This document shows, one piece after another, positions 9,033 to 15,803 of a DNA stretch of 64,000 bases. The notes below the pieces were generated by a model. It searched no databases, was not told the origin of the DNA, and saw only the letters and a list, made by a program, of their open reading frames with translations. Positions within the stretch are counted from its first letter, which is position 1. The number at the start of each line of letters is the position of its first letter. The stretch is from CAIVVT01 sp052145115 (GTDB taxonomy: Bacteria > Acidobacteriota > Terriglobia > Bryobacterales > Bryobacteraceae), in the NCBI GenBank assembly GCA_052145115.1, contig JBKQPG010000023.1, positions 1-64,000 of the forward strand, in the 5' to 3' direction. The translations under genes and the position numbers were made by a program.

Positions 9033-9776
9033 ATGAAGATTTCGGCGACCATCATCACACAGAACGAGGAACGCAACATGCCGCGGGCCATTGAAAGCCT
9101 GCGCTGCTGCGACGAAATTCTGGTGGTGGATAGCGGCTCGACCGACCGCACCGTCGAAATCGCGGAAAAATACGGCGCTCGCGTCCTGGAGGCCAACTGG
9201 CGCGGCTACGCCGGGCAGAAGAATTACGCCAGCGACGAGGCGGCGCATGATTGGGTGCTCTCGATCGATGCCGACGAGGCGCTCAGCGAGGACCTCGAGG
9301 CCGAAATCTGGCAAATCAAGAAAAGCGGTCCGCAATACGACGCCTATACGGTGCCCCGCATGGCCCAATACCTGGGACGCTGGATCCTCCATTCGGGGTG
9401 GTATCCCGACAGGAAGATTCGGCTTTTCGACCGCCGGAAGGCCAACTGGGCGGGCCAGTTCGTGCACGAGAGCGTTGTTTGCACGGGCCGCGTCGGAGCG
9501 CTCGAGGGCAATCTGCTGCACTACACCTGCGGCTCGTTGAGCGAGCACCTGAAATCGATGGACCGATACACCACGCTGGCGGCCGAGGAAGTGGTGGCGC
9601 AAGGCAAGAGCGTGGGCGCGTCGCGGCTGCTCGTCGACCCGCCCTGGACGTTTTTCAAAACGTACTTCCTGCAAGGTGGTTATCTGGATGGGGTGGAAGG
9701 ACTTGCGATCGCCTACATGGCCTCGCTGTATACCTTTCTGAAGTATGCCAAGGCACGCTTCATGAGCTGGCGCTGA
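9033..9776 (+). CDS. Family 2 glycosyltransferase, LPS core WaaE/KdtX-like
   Basis: A 247-residue GT-A glycosyltransferase. It starts MKISATIITQNEERNMPRA and has LVVDSGSTDRTVEIA (nucleotide-sugar site) and LSIDADEALS with the metal-binding D-x-D at about 80. The layout and the C-terminal TFFKTYFLQGGYLDG...AYMASLYTFLKYAK match the lipopolysaccharide-core beta-glucosyltransferase group (WaaE/KdtX). It probably acts at the cytoplasmic face on a lipid acceptor. The next glycosyltransferase starts 2 bases after its stop, so the two are one unit and probably serve cell-surface glycan synthesis. Confidence 0.88.
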   Translation: MKISATIITQNEERNMPRAIESLRCCDEILVVDSGSTDRTVEIAEKYGARVLEANWRGYAGQKNYASDEAAHDWVLSIDADEALSEDLEAEIWQIKKSGPQYDAYTVPRMAQYLGRWILHSGWYPDRKIRLFDRRKANWAGQFVHESVVCTGRVGALEGNLLHYTCGSLSEHLKSMDRYTTLAAEEVVAQGKSVGASRLLVDPPWTFFKTYFLQGGYLDGVEGLAIAYMASLYTFLKYAKARFMSWR

Positions 9777-9778
9777 CG

Positions 9779-10678
9779 ATGCGGGTGCTGCACATCGATA
9801 CCGGCAAGTCGCTGCGCGGCGGGCAGTGGCAGACGCTGCACCTGGCGGTTGGGCTGGCGGATGAAGGAGCGCAGATCAGGTTACTGGCAAGACGGGGCTC
9901 GCCCCTTTTTCGCGAGGCGGAGCGGCTCGACCTGCGCGTGGAGCCGCTGAACTGGTTCTCGATGTGGCGTGAGTCCGACTGGGCCGACCTGATCCATTGC
10001 CACGACTCGCGGGCGCACACCTTGGCCTGGCTGGCCTCCCACGTGCCGGGGCGGAGAGTGCCGCACGTGGTTTCGCGGCGGGTGGCCTTCCCCGTAAAGC
10101 ACAGGGTTTTCACTGCCAACAAATACGGTTCCACGGCGCTCTTTTTGTGTGTTTCACGGGTGGCCGCGGCGCAACTCAGGGCGGCCGGCGTGCGGGAGGA
10201 GCGCATCGCGCTGGTCCCCGACGGAGTGATCGTGCCGCCATACACCAGCAACCGGACGGGCGCGATCGTGGCGCTGGATTCGCCGGACCCGGCCAAGGGC
10301 CAGCGGCTGCTCCAACAGGTCCACATGCGGATAGTCCGCGTGAAGGACCTCGAAGAGGCCTTCCGGACAGCCCGAATTTTTCTGTATGCTACTGAAATGG
10401 AAGGGCTTGGATCGGCAGCATTGCTGGCGATGGCACACGGCGTGCCGGTAATTGCGAGCAACGTCGGCGGATTGCCGGAGATCGTCTGCCATGAAACGAC
10501 CGGGCTGCTGGTGGGAAATACCGCGCCGGGCTTCGAAGCGGCCATCCGCCGCCTGGAGGACGATTCGCACCTGGCGGAGCGGATGATCCGCAATGCGCGG
10601 GCGATGGTGGAACGGGGTTACACGGTGCAGCAAATGGTCGGGCGGACGCTGGCTTGCTACCGCAAGGTGCTGGGGTAA
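9779..10678 (+). CDS. Family 4-type glycosyltransferase, unusually short
   Basis: A 299-residue GT-B glycosyltransferase. The N-terminal domain has MRVLHIDTGKSLRGGQWQTL, the usual acceptor-side start, and DLIHCHDSRAHTLA. The C-terminal domain has the donor-site signature TEMEGLGSAALLAMAHGVPVIASNVGG, including the E-x7-E pattern. Most members are 350-400 residues. Here the stretch between LVPDGVIVPP and the donor site is only about 55 residues, and the first strands of the donor Rossmann fold seem reduced. It starts at the ATG at 9779, directly after the preceding gene, and is followed 4 bases later by the prepilin peptidase. Activity is plausible but not certain. Confidence 0.82.
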   Translation: MRVLHIDTGKSLRGGQWQTLHLAVGLADEGAQIRLLARRGSPLFREAERLDLRVEPLNWFSMWRESDWADLIHCHDSRAHTLAWLASHVPGRRVPHVVSRRVAFPVKHRVFTANKYGSTALFLCVSRVAAAQLRAAGVREERIALVPDGVIVPPYTSNRTGAIVALDSPDPAKGQRLLQQVHMRIVRVKDLEEAFRTARIFLYATEMEGLGSAALLAMAHGVPVIASNVGGLPEIVCHETTGLLVGNTAPGFEAAIRRLEDDSHLAERMIRNARAMVERGYTVQQMVGRTLACYRKVLG

Positions 10679-10682
10679 TCCA

Positions 10683-11495
10683 TTGGAATACAAGGATTTC
10701 GTCGAAGTTTGCGCGGCCCTTTTGGGGCTCCTGATGGGCAGTTTCGCGAACGTCTGCATCAGCCGGTTGCCGGAGAACGAATCGGTGGCGCGGCCGCGGT
10801 CCCATTGCCGCCGGTGCGGCGCGATGATCGCCTGGTACGACAACATCCCCGTGCTGAGCTTCATCCTGCTCGGCGCTCGTTGCCGTAGCTGCAAGGCGCT
10901 GATTTCATGGTGCTATCCGACCGTCGAAGCGCTCACGGGCGCGTGGTTCTGGCTGGCCGTGCGGACTAACGGCCTGGATTGGGCGGCACTCAAATGGTGC
11001 CTGTTGGGATTCATCCTCATCGAACTGCTGTTTTCCGACCTGGAAACTCGAATTCTGCCGGACGAGTTCACGCTGGGCGGGTGGATGGCGGCGGTGGCCT
11101 TGGCGCCGCTGGCGCCGCCGCCGCGGGGCATCCTGGCTCTGTTTCTGGGGAACGCGGGGCCGCCACTGGTTGGACTGGCCGAGGCGACCCTGGGGTCGGT
11201 GGTCCTGGCGGGGCTCATGTGGGGGGTGGGGCGGGCGTATCTGTTGGTGCGCCAGCGCGAAGGGCTGGGGCTCGGCGATGTAAAGCTGGTGGGCATGATG
11301 GCGGCGTTCTTGGGGCTGGAGGGCGCCATCGGGGCGCTGCTGGGCGCCTCCATTGCCGGCAGTGTGATCGGGCTGATCTGGATCAAGTGGAAGGGCGAGG
11401 ACGCCGCGACTTACGAGTTGCCGCTGGGCTCGTTTCTAAGCGCCATGGGGCTGGCGGTGGCGCTGACGGCGATGCTGCGGCCGGTGGTGCGTTAA
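10683..11495 (+). CDS. Prepilin peptidase / N-methyltransferase
   Basis: A 270-residue integral membrane aspartic protease (GspO/PilD family) that cleaves and N-methylates type IV pilin-like leaders. The N-terminal domain starts ALLGLLMGSFANVCISRLP and carries the zinc motif CRRC...CRSC, which is typical of the bifunctional form. Catalytic Asp are in FSDLETRILPDE and GLGLGDVKLVG (the G-x-G-D motif). About eight membrane segments are present. The start is most likely TTG at 10683, 4 bases after the upstream gene, because MGSF then falls at the usual distance from the N-terminus. No pilin genes are adjacent. Its TAA stop is the first three bases of a repeat element. Confidence 0.92.
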   Translation: MEYKDFVEVCAALLGLLMGSFANVCISRLPENESVARPRSHCRRCGAMIAWYDNIPVLSFILLGARCRSCKALISWCYPTVEALTGAWFWLAVRTNGLDWAALKWCLLGFILIELLFSDLETRILPDEFTLGGWMAAVALAPLAPPPRGILALFLGNAGPPLVGLAEATLGSVVLAGLMWGVGRAYLLVRQREGLGLGDVKLVGMMAAFLGLEGAIGALLGASIAGSVIGLIWIKWKGEDAATYELPLGSFLSAMGLAVALTAMLRPVVR

Positions 11496-11844
11496 CCCGG
11501 AAATTTCACCAACCATCGGCTGCGGCGCGCGATAGGGCCGCATCTACTGCGTTGCGCTGGGCCCTGGGGGCGCCCCCCGTCCTCGACGTACTGCTCAAGT
11601 ACGCCTGCGAGCGGGTCGGTGGAGCGAAAACCGGGGACAGACCGCTCTATCCACACGGCGCAGAGGACTTAGTGCGTGGATCGGGAGGGTTGTGAGCGCC
11701 TAGGACAGAGAGGTCAGTCCCCGGTTTCAGTACGCCTGCGGGCGGCTCCCGCGAGCGCGCCTCGTGGCGTCGTTTGATGTCGGGGCTTGATGTCGGGGCC
11801 CTCTCATCGCGCCTCGCTGCGATCGTGGTGAGACATCCGGGTTA
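11493..11844. mobile_element. MITE-like inverted-repeat element, copy A, carrying a nested insertion
   Basis: The ends are inverted copies of each other. The left end begins TAACCCGG, then ATTTCACCA (from 11493), and the right end, read on the minus strand, begins TAACCCGGATGTCTCACCA (to 11844). A sister copy in opposite orientation lies at 55110-55302. Bases 11493-11609 match it at roughly 90% by eye. The right part also matches, including a stretch CTCTCATCGCGCCTCGCTGCG. Between them, copy A holds an extra segment (11610-11728) and a short tandem of TTGATGTCGGGGC. No coding sequence is present, so it is non-autonomous. The first three bases form the stop codon of the prepilin peptidase gene. 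Confidence 0.75.
11626..11728. repeat. Nested short element with inverted ends
   Basis: GAAAACCGGGGACAGACC at 11626-11643 is answered by an inverted copy, GGTCAGTCCCCGGTTTC, at 11712-11728. With flanks, about 20 of 23 positions pair. The segment is absent from the sister repeat at 55 kb. It is flanked by a 12-base direct repeat AGTACGCCTGCG at 11598-11609 and 11729-11740, which looks like a target duplication. On the left, 16 extra bases lie between the direct repeat and the inverted end, so the boundary is not exact. Confidence 0.55.
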
Positions 11845-11885
11845 ATTGGCAATTCATTTGGCCGAGTTTCAACCGACAATTAACT

Positions 11886-11915
11886 TGACTTCATAGTAAA
11901 TCTACCCTAATAATT
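11886..11915 (+). promoter_or_regulatory. Promoter of the phosphoesterase gene
   Basis: TTGACT at 11886-11891 and AATAAT at 11910-11915 are 18 bases apart, each matching five of six consensus positions. They lie in an AT-rich patch between the repeat element and the phosphoesterase gene. Confidence 0.55.
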
Positions 11916-12001
11916 GCGTGGTCCGAAAGATTCGCGTCGCACGCCCGGTCCGTGCGAACGCGGGATCCACAATTCCACAATCCAACACGGAGGAGTTTTC
12001 G

Positions 12002-13378
12002 ATGAATAGCAAGAAGGGCAGTCACGGTGCGGGCCATGGCGCCGGCCGCAAACACCAGCCACCGCCGGCGCCGCCGCCCGCGGATAACAGCGGCCCGATT
12101 CCCACCGGCGGAGCTCAATTCGGGGAGCCCTCGCCCACGCCGGATCCGTCGCAGTTCACGGTGAAACACGGATCGGACACGCAGGCTTACAAGATTCTCG
12201 ACAGCGAACAAGGCCAGCTCAAGCCCAGACCTTTCCCGGTGGCGGGAGTCGCCGAACCGACGCTGAGTCTGGCGGACGCGATCGGCGGGCAGGGTCCCAG
12301 GGTTGTGAAAGCGATCCAAAGCGCGGGCCAGATCGTCTTTCACGCCGTCGGCGATACCGGCAATACGACGGGCCCGAAGGACGAAGAACTGGTGGCCGAC
12401 AAGATGGTGGCCGATTTTACGGAGACAGACCCGAAGGCGGTTCCTTCGTTTTGCTATCACCTGGGCGATGTGGTCTACAGCTTTGGAGAAGCTCAGTATT
12501 ATTACGACCAGTTCTACGATCCGTACCGCAACTACCCGGCGCCGATCTTCGCCGTGCCGGGGAACCACGACGGCATGGTTGCGCCCAACACTTCAACGCC
12601 CACCCTGCAGGCTTTTTTGGCCAATTTCTGCACGGCCGGCCAGCCGTTCCACAAGACACCTGAAGCGGGCGGCCTGAGCCGGACGGCGGGCATCCAGGCG
12701 GGGGTGTACTTTACGCTCGAAGCGCCGTTCGTGCGGATTCTCGGGCTGTACAGCAACTGCCTGGAGGACCCGGGCGTGATTTCGACGCAGGGCGGCACGT
12801 ATCCGTACCTCAGCGATGCGCAACTCACGTTGCTGAAAGCCGCGCTGCAACGCGTCAAGGACGAGAAATTTGCTGGCGCGGTGGTGATCGCCGTGCACCA
12901 TCCGCCGTACGTCGCCCAAACGCAGACCGGCCCGGCGAGCGCGGGCAAGCACGGGGGCAGCCCGCTGATGCTGAAGGATATCGACGCGGCGTGCGCGGCA
13001 ACGGGCGTGTGGCCGCACGCCGTGCTCTCAGGACACGCCCATAACTATCAGCGCTTCACGCGCGTCCAGAATGGCCGGCAGACTCCTTTCCTGGTCGCCG
13101 GAAACGGCGGCCACGGATTGTCACAACTGACGCATAAAGGCAGCCTGGCGATCCGCGTTCCCGTGAACCAGCCGGGACTTTCGCAGGGCAATGACACAGT
13201 CACCTTCGAGAATTACGACGATCAGGACTTTGGGTACCTGCGCATCGTGGTGGACCCGCAGCAACTGCGCATCGAATACCATCCGGAATCCGACGGGGAA
13301 GCGGCCAAGACGCCCGACGACGCGGTGACGGTCGACCTGGCCTCGCACCAGATTGTCCAATACGAGCCGGCAGCCTGA
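12002..13378 (+). CDS. Calcineurin-like metallophosphoesterase (purple acid phosphatase type)
   Basis: A 458-residue phosphoesterase with a two-metal site. The N-terminal 90 residues are a basic, Pro/Ala/Gly-rich linker with no obvious signal peptide. The metallophosphatase domain follows with all its motifs: HAVGDTGN (GDxG), YHLGDVVYS (GDxxY-like), VPGNHDG (GNHD), AVHHPPY and SGHAHNYQRF (GHxH). The HNYQR ending is typical of purple acid phosphatase-like enzymes. The C-terminus from about 415 is an extra beta segment. The ATG at 12002 follows CGGAGGAG at a good distance. It is convergent with the next gene, with a perfect palindrome GGGCCGCGCGCGGCCC between them at 13388. Confidence 0.85.
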   Translation: MNSKKGSHGAGHGAGRKHQPPPAPPPADNSGPIPTGGAQFGEPSPTPDPSQFTVKHGSDTQAYKILDSEQGQLKPRPFPVAGVAEPTLSLADAIGGQGPRVVKAIQSAGQIVFHAVGDTGNTTGPKDEELVADKMVADFTETDPKAVPSFCYHLGDVVYSFGEAQYYYDQFYDPYRNYPAPIFAVPGNHDGMVAPNTSTPTLQAFLANFCTAGQPFHKTPEAGGLSRTAGIQAGVYFTLEAPFVRILGLYSNCLEDPGVISTQGGTYPYLSDAQLTLLKAALQRVKDEKFAGAVVIAVHHPPYVAQTQTGPASAGKHGGSPLMLKDIDAACAATGVWPHAVLSGHAHNYQRFTRVQNGRQTPFLVAGNGGHGLSQLTHKGSLAIRVPVNQPGLSQGNDTVTFENYDDQDFGYLRIVVDPQQLRIEYHPESDGEAAKTPDDAVTVDLASHQIVQYEPAA

Positions 13379-13462
13379 CCCGAAGCCGGGCCGCGCGCGG
13401 CCCGAAGAGGAGCTGACCAAATCGGCGGAACGGCCAAGCGCCGGCTCCCCGTCCCGCTGTTT

Positions 13463-14710
13463 CTAACGGTGGAAGGCCATGGCGGCGAAGGAGACGACGC
13501 TCGCATCGTCGATATTCCATTGCTGGTAACGGCGCAACGACCCGGAGGCCGGCCGGGCCGCGCGCAGGAACGTGTAGAAGGGCGCGGTGCCGCACCACTT
13601 GAGCGCGTCTCCGTTCCCGCGCACGAGATCCCAAAAGCCCTCCGCATCGCCCGCGGAAAGGCGGGCAATGCGGGCCTGATCCTGCCGTGCCACGTCCTCC
13701 ATCACCGCATCGCCCACGCGCACCGGGTGATCGCCGTAGCGGCGTCCCATGTGAGCCATGTCCACGCCCAAGACGAAGCATGGGCGGGCGCGCTCACTCT
13801 CGGCGAGTTCGCCCAGTGACTCGAGGAAGGCGTGGATGGCGTCGTCGTCCTCGGGCTTGCGGCCGGCGGACATACTTAGGGCAAAGGAGCCGCACAGGAT
13901 CGGCAGGACGCGGACGGAGGGGCCGAACAAGGATTGGAGGAAGATGATCTGGAATTCGATGGAGTGCTCGACCGCATGGCAGTAATCCTCCATCAACACG
14001 GCGTCGGGCGCCCGCTGGGCCAGCAGGTCAACCCAGGCGGTTTCGGTGAGCGCCTCGCCCAGCGGGGTGGTGAAGTTTTTGCGGGTGAGGCCGAAACGGC
14101 CCGGCTCGCCGTAATGGGAGGTGCCCAGGATGATGAAAACTTTTTCGCCGCACTCGCGATCATCGGGGGGCGGTTCGAACACCTTCTGGGAGAGCGCCCG
14201 GAAGGCCTCGCGGTAGGTTTCCCAACCGCCTTCGGGGCTGATATGCGGCGCGGCGATGCCGATGAGCGTGGACGCGTCCGCCGGAGCGTGCTCGGGGGTG
14301 GAGAGATAATCCGCCAGCAGTTCGCGCAGTTCGCTCTCGTCGTCGGGATAGGCGGCGCCGGCATGCGAGGCCAGGCGCGCGGGCGATTCCGCGAACTGCC
14401 GATGGCACCTGTCACGCAGCTCCTCAAAACGCGGGGTGAGCAGGAAGCCGCCGTTGTCGAGAGTCGAAATGAGGTGCTCCATCAGCTCGCCGACCTGCAG
14501 GTCGCCGGTGCTCTGGGCGAGCAACAGGCGGAGGTCCAGAGCGGTCTGTTCGCCATCAAAGCAACGCAGCGCCTGGATGAGGACCGGTGGAATGATGAGC
14601 GTCGAGTCGGAGTAGCTAAAGGGATCGCGCAGCATCAGTCCGGGCCGTTTGGCGACCGGCGAAGGCAGGAACTCGAGGTCGTAACGGAGACGCGGCAGCG
14701 ACTGCGACAT
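13463..14710 (-). CDS. Solitary Memo-family protein (AmmeMemoRadiSam B-like) with an extra N-terminal domain
   Basis: A 415-residue protein. Residues about 145-415 form a Memo domain, a fold related to class III extradiol dioxygenases, and the metal-site residues are kept: APHIS (H156), GTSHYGE (H199), GVDMAHMG and KWCGTAPF. Residues 1-140 form an additional domain beginning LPRLRYDLEFLPSP and LMLRDPFSYSDSTLIIPP, seen in other bacterial solo Memo proteins but of unknown role. There is no signal peptide. Unlike the exported fusion at 30267, it has no AMMECR1 domain or radical SAM enzyme beside it. It is divergent from the SDR operon, with 59 bases between starts. Function unknown. Confidence 0.8.
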   Translation of the reverse strand: MSQSLPRLRYDLEFLPSPVAKRPGLMLRDPFSYSDSTLIIPPVLIQALRCFDGEQTALDLRLLLAQSTGDLQVGELMEHLISTLDNGGFLLTPRFEELRDRCHRQFAESPARLASHAGAAYPDDESELRELLADYLSTPEHAPADASTLIGIAAPHISPEGGWETYREAFRALSQKVFEPPPDDRECGEKVFIILGTSHYGEPGRFGLTRKNFTTPLGEALTETAWVDLLAQRAPDAVLMEDYCHAVEHSIEFQIIFLQSLFGPSVRVLPILCGSFALSMSAGRKPEDDDAIHAFLESLGELAESERARPCFVLGVDMAHMGRRYGDHPVRVGDAVMEDVARQDQARIARLSAGDAEGFWDLVRGNGDALKWCGTAPFYTFLRAARPASGSLRRYQQWNIDDASVVSFAAMAFHR

Positions 14711-14769
14711 TGCTATATCATAGGCGCGCTCGGATGGGGTCAGGGCAAGCAGATCGTAAAATAAACCAT

Positions 14770-15465
14770 ATGAGCGGGCTACTGGGCGGAAAAAAAGTTC
14801 TGATCACGGGCGCCACGGGCGGACTGGGCCAGACGGTGGTACGGGCCTTCGTACGCGAAGGCGCCGTGGTGGCTGGGGTGGCGCGCCGCTGGCTCCAGGA
14901 CGAGACGCCAGCCGGAGTGCTGACCATACAAGCCGATCTCACGTCGCCGGAAGGCGCGGAGACGGCGGTGCGGGCGCTGGTGGAGCGGCACGGGCGCATC
15001 GACGCAGCCGTGCACCTTATGGGCGGCTTCGCCATGGACGGTCCGGTGGAAGCGACGAAGTTGGAAACCTGGGACCGGATGATGGAGCTGAACGCGCGGT
15101 CGGCGTTTCTGGTATTCCGCACGGCACTGCCGTGGATGCTCAAAACCGGCACTGGCCGGCTGCTGGCGGTGGGTTCGCGCGCCGGGGCGGAAGGTGCGCC
15201 GGGCGCCGCGGCCTACGCGGTGTCCAAAGCGGCGCTGCATGCGCTGGTGCTGAACCTGGCGGCGGAGTTGCGGCAAAAAGGGATCACGGTGAATGCCGTG
15301 CTGCCGGGGACGATCGACACGGCGGCGAACCGGGCCGCGATGCCGAAAGCCGACTTCGGGAAATGGGTTGCACCGGAGAAAATCGCCGAAACGCTGGTTT
15401 GGCTGGCCTCGGATCAGGCCGCGGATACCAGCGGGGCCCTGATTCCCGTCTACGGACGGTCGTGA
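14770..15465 (+). CDS. Short-chain dehydrogenase/reductase
   Basis: A 231-residue Rossmann-fold NAD(P)-dependent oxidoreductase. TGATGGLGQ at 14-22 is the cofactor motif, and the catalytic Tyr and Lys are in AYAVSKAAL. MGGFAMDG takes the place of the more usual NAG motif. The C-terminus ASDQAADTSGALIPVYGRS is the usual closing segment, and length is normal. Substrate cannot be told. The ATG at 14770 begins the fold directly. The pterin dehydratase gene follows 41 bases later, and dihydropteridine reductases also belong to the SDR family, so a pterin-linked role is possible but not shown. Confidence 0.88.
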   Translation: MSGLLGGKKVLITGATGGLGQTVVRAFVREGAVVAGVARRWLQDETPAGVLTIQADLTSPEGAETAVRALVERHGRIDAAVHLMGGFAMDGPVEATKLETWDRMMELNARSAFLVFRTALPWMLKTGTGRLLAVGSRAGAEGAPGAAAYAVSKAALHALVLNLAAELRQKGITVNAVLPGTIDTAANRAAMPKADFGKWVAPEKIAETLVWLASDQAADTSGALIPVYGRS

Positions 15466-15506
15466 GCTGGCCGGTGGACGTTGGAAGAAGCGGAGAGAAT
15501 CGAAAC

Positions 15507-15803
15507 ATGCCCAGACCCAAGCTGACGGATGCGGAGATCGAGACGGCGCTCGAGACGCTGGCCGGATGGAGCGTCGCCGGTGGCAAGCTGCATAAGGAGT
15601 ACCATTTCCCGAACTTCATCCAGGCCTTCGGTTTCATGGCCACGGCGGCCATCGCAATCGAGAAGATGGACCACCACCCCGAATGGTTCAACGTCTACAA
15701 CCGGGTGAGAGTGGACCTGACGACGCACGATTCGGGGGGCATCACGAAAATGGACGTCGAGCTGGCCAGGCTGCTGGAAGCGCTGGCGGTGAGGATGCAG
15801 TGA
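15507..15803 (+). CDS. Pterin-4a-carbinolamine dehydratase
   Basis: A 98-residue protein of the PCD/DCoH family, which dehydrates 4a-hydroxytetrahydropterin after aromatic amino acid hydroxylase turnover. The active-site signature EKMDHHPEWFNVYNRV, then LTTHDSGGIT, is complete, with the paired His and the downstream His-Asp. Length is normal. No phenylalanine hydroxylase is visible in the window, and bacterial members also occur with molybdopterin enzymes. Its TGA overlaps the ATG of the next gene, so translation is probably coupled. Confidence 0.93.
   Translation: MPRPKLTDAEIETALETLAGWSVAGGKLHKEYHFPNFIQAFGFMATAAIAIEKMDHHPEWFNVYNRVRVDLTTHDSGGITKMDVELARLLEALAVRMQ

Noticed and set aside
13388..13403. 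Terminator at the perfect palindrome GGGCCGCGCGCGGCCC
   Set aside because: No T run follows on either strand and a stable loop would need unpairing of central bases; it may still slow polymerase between the convergent genes.
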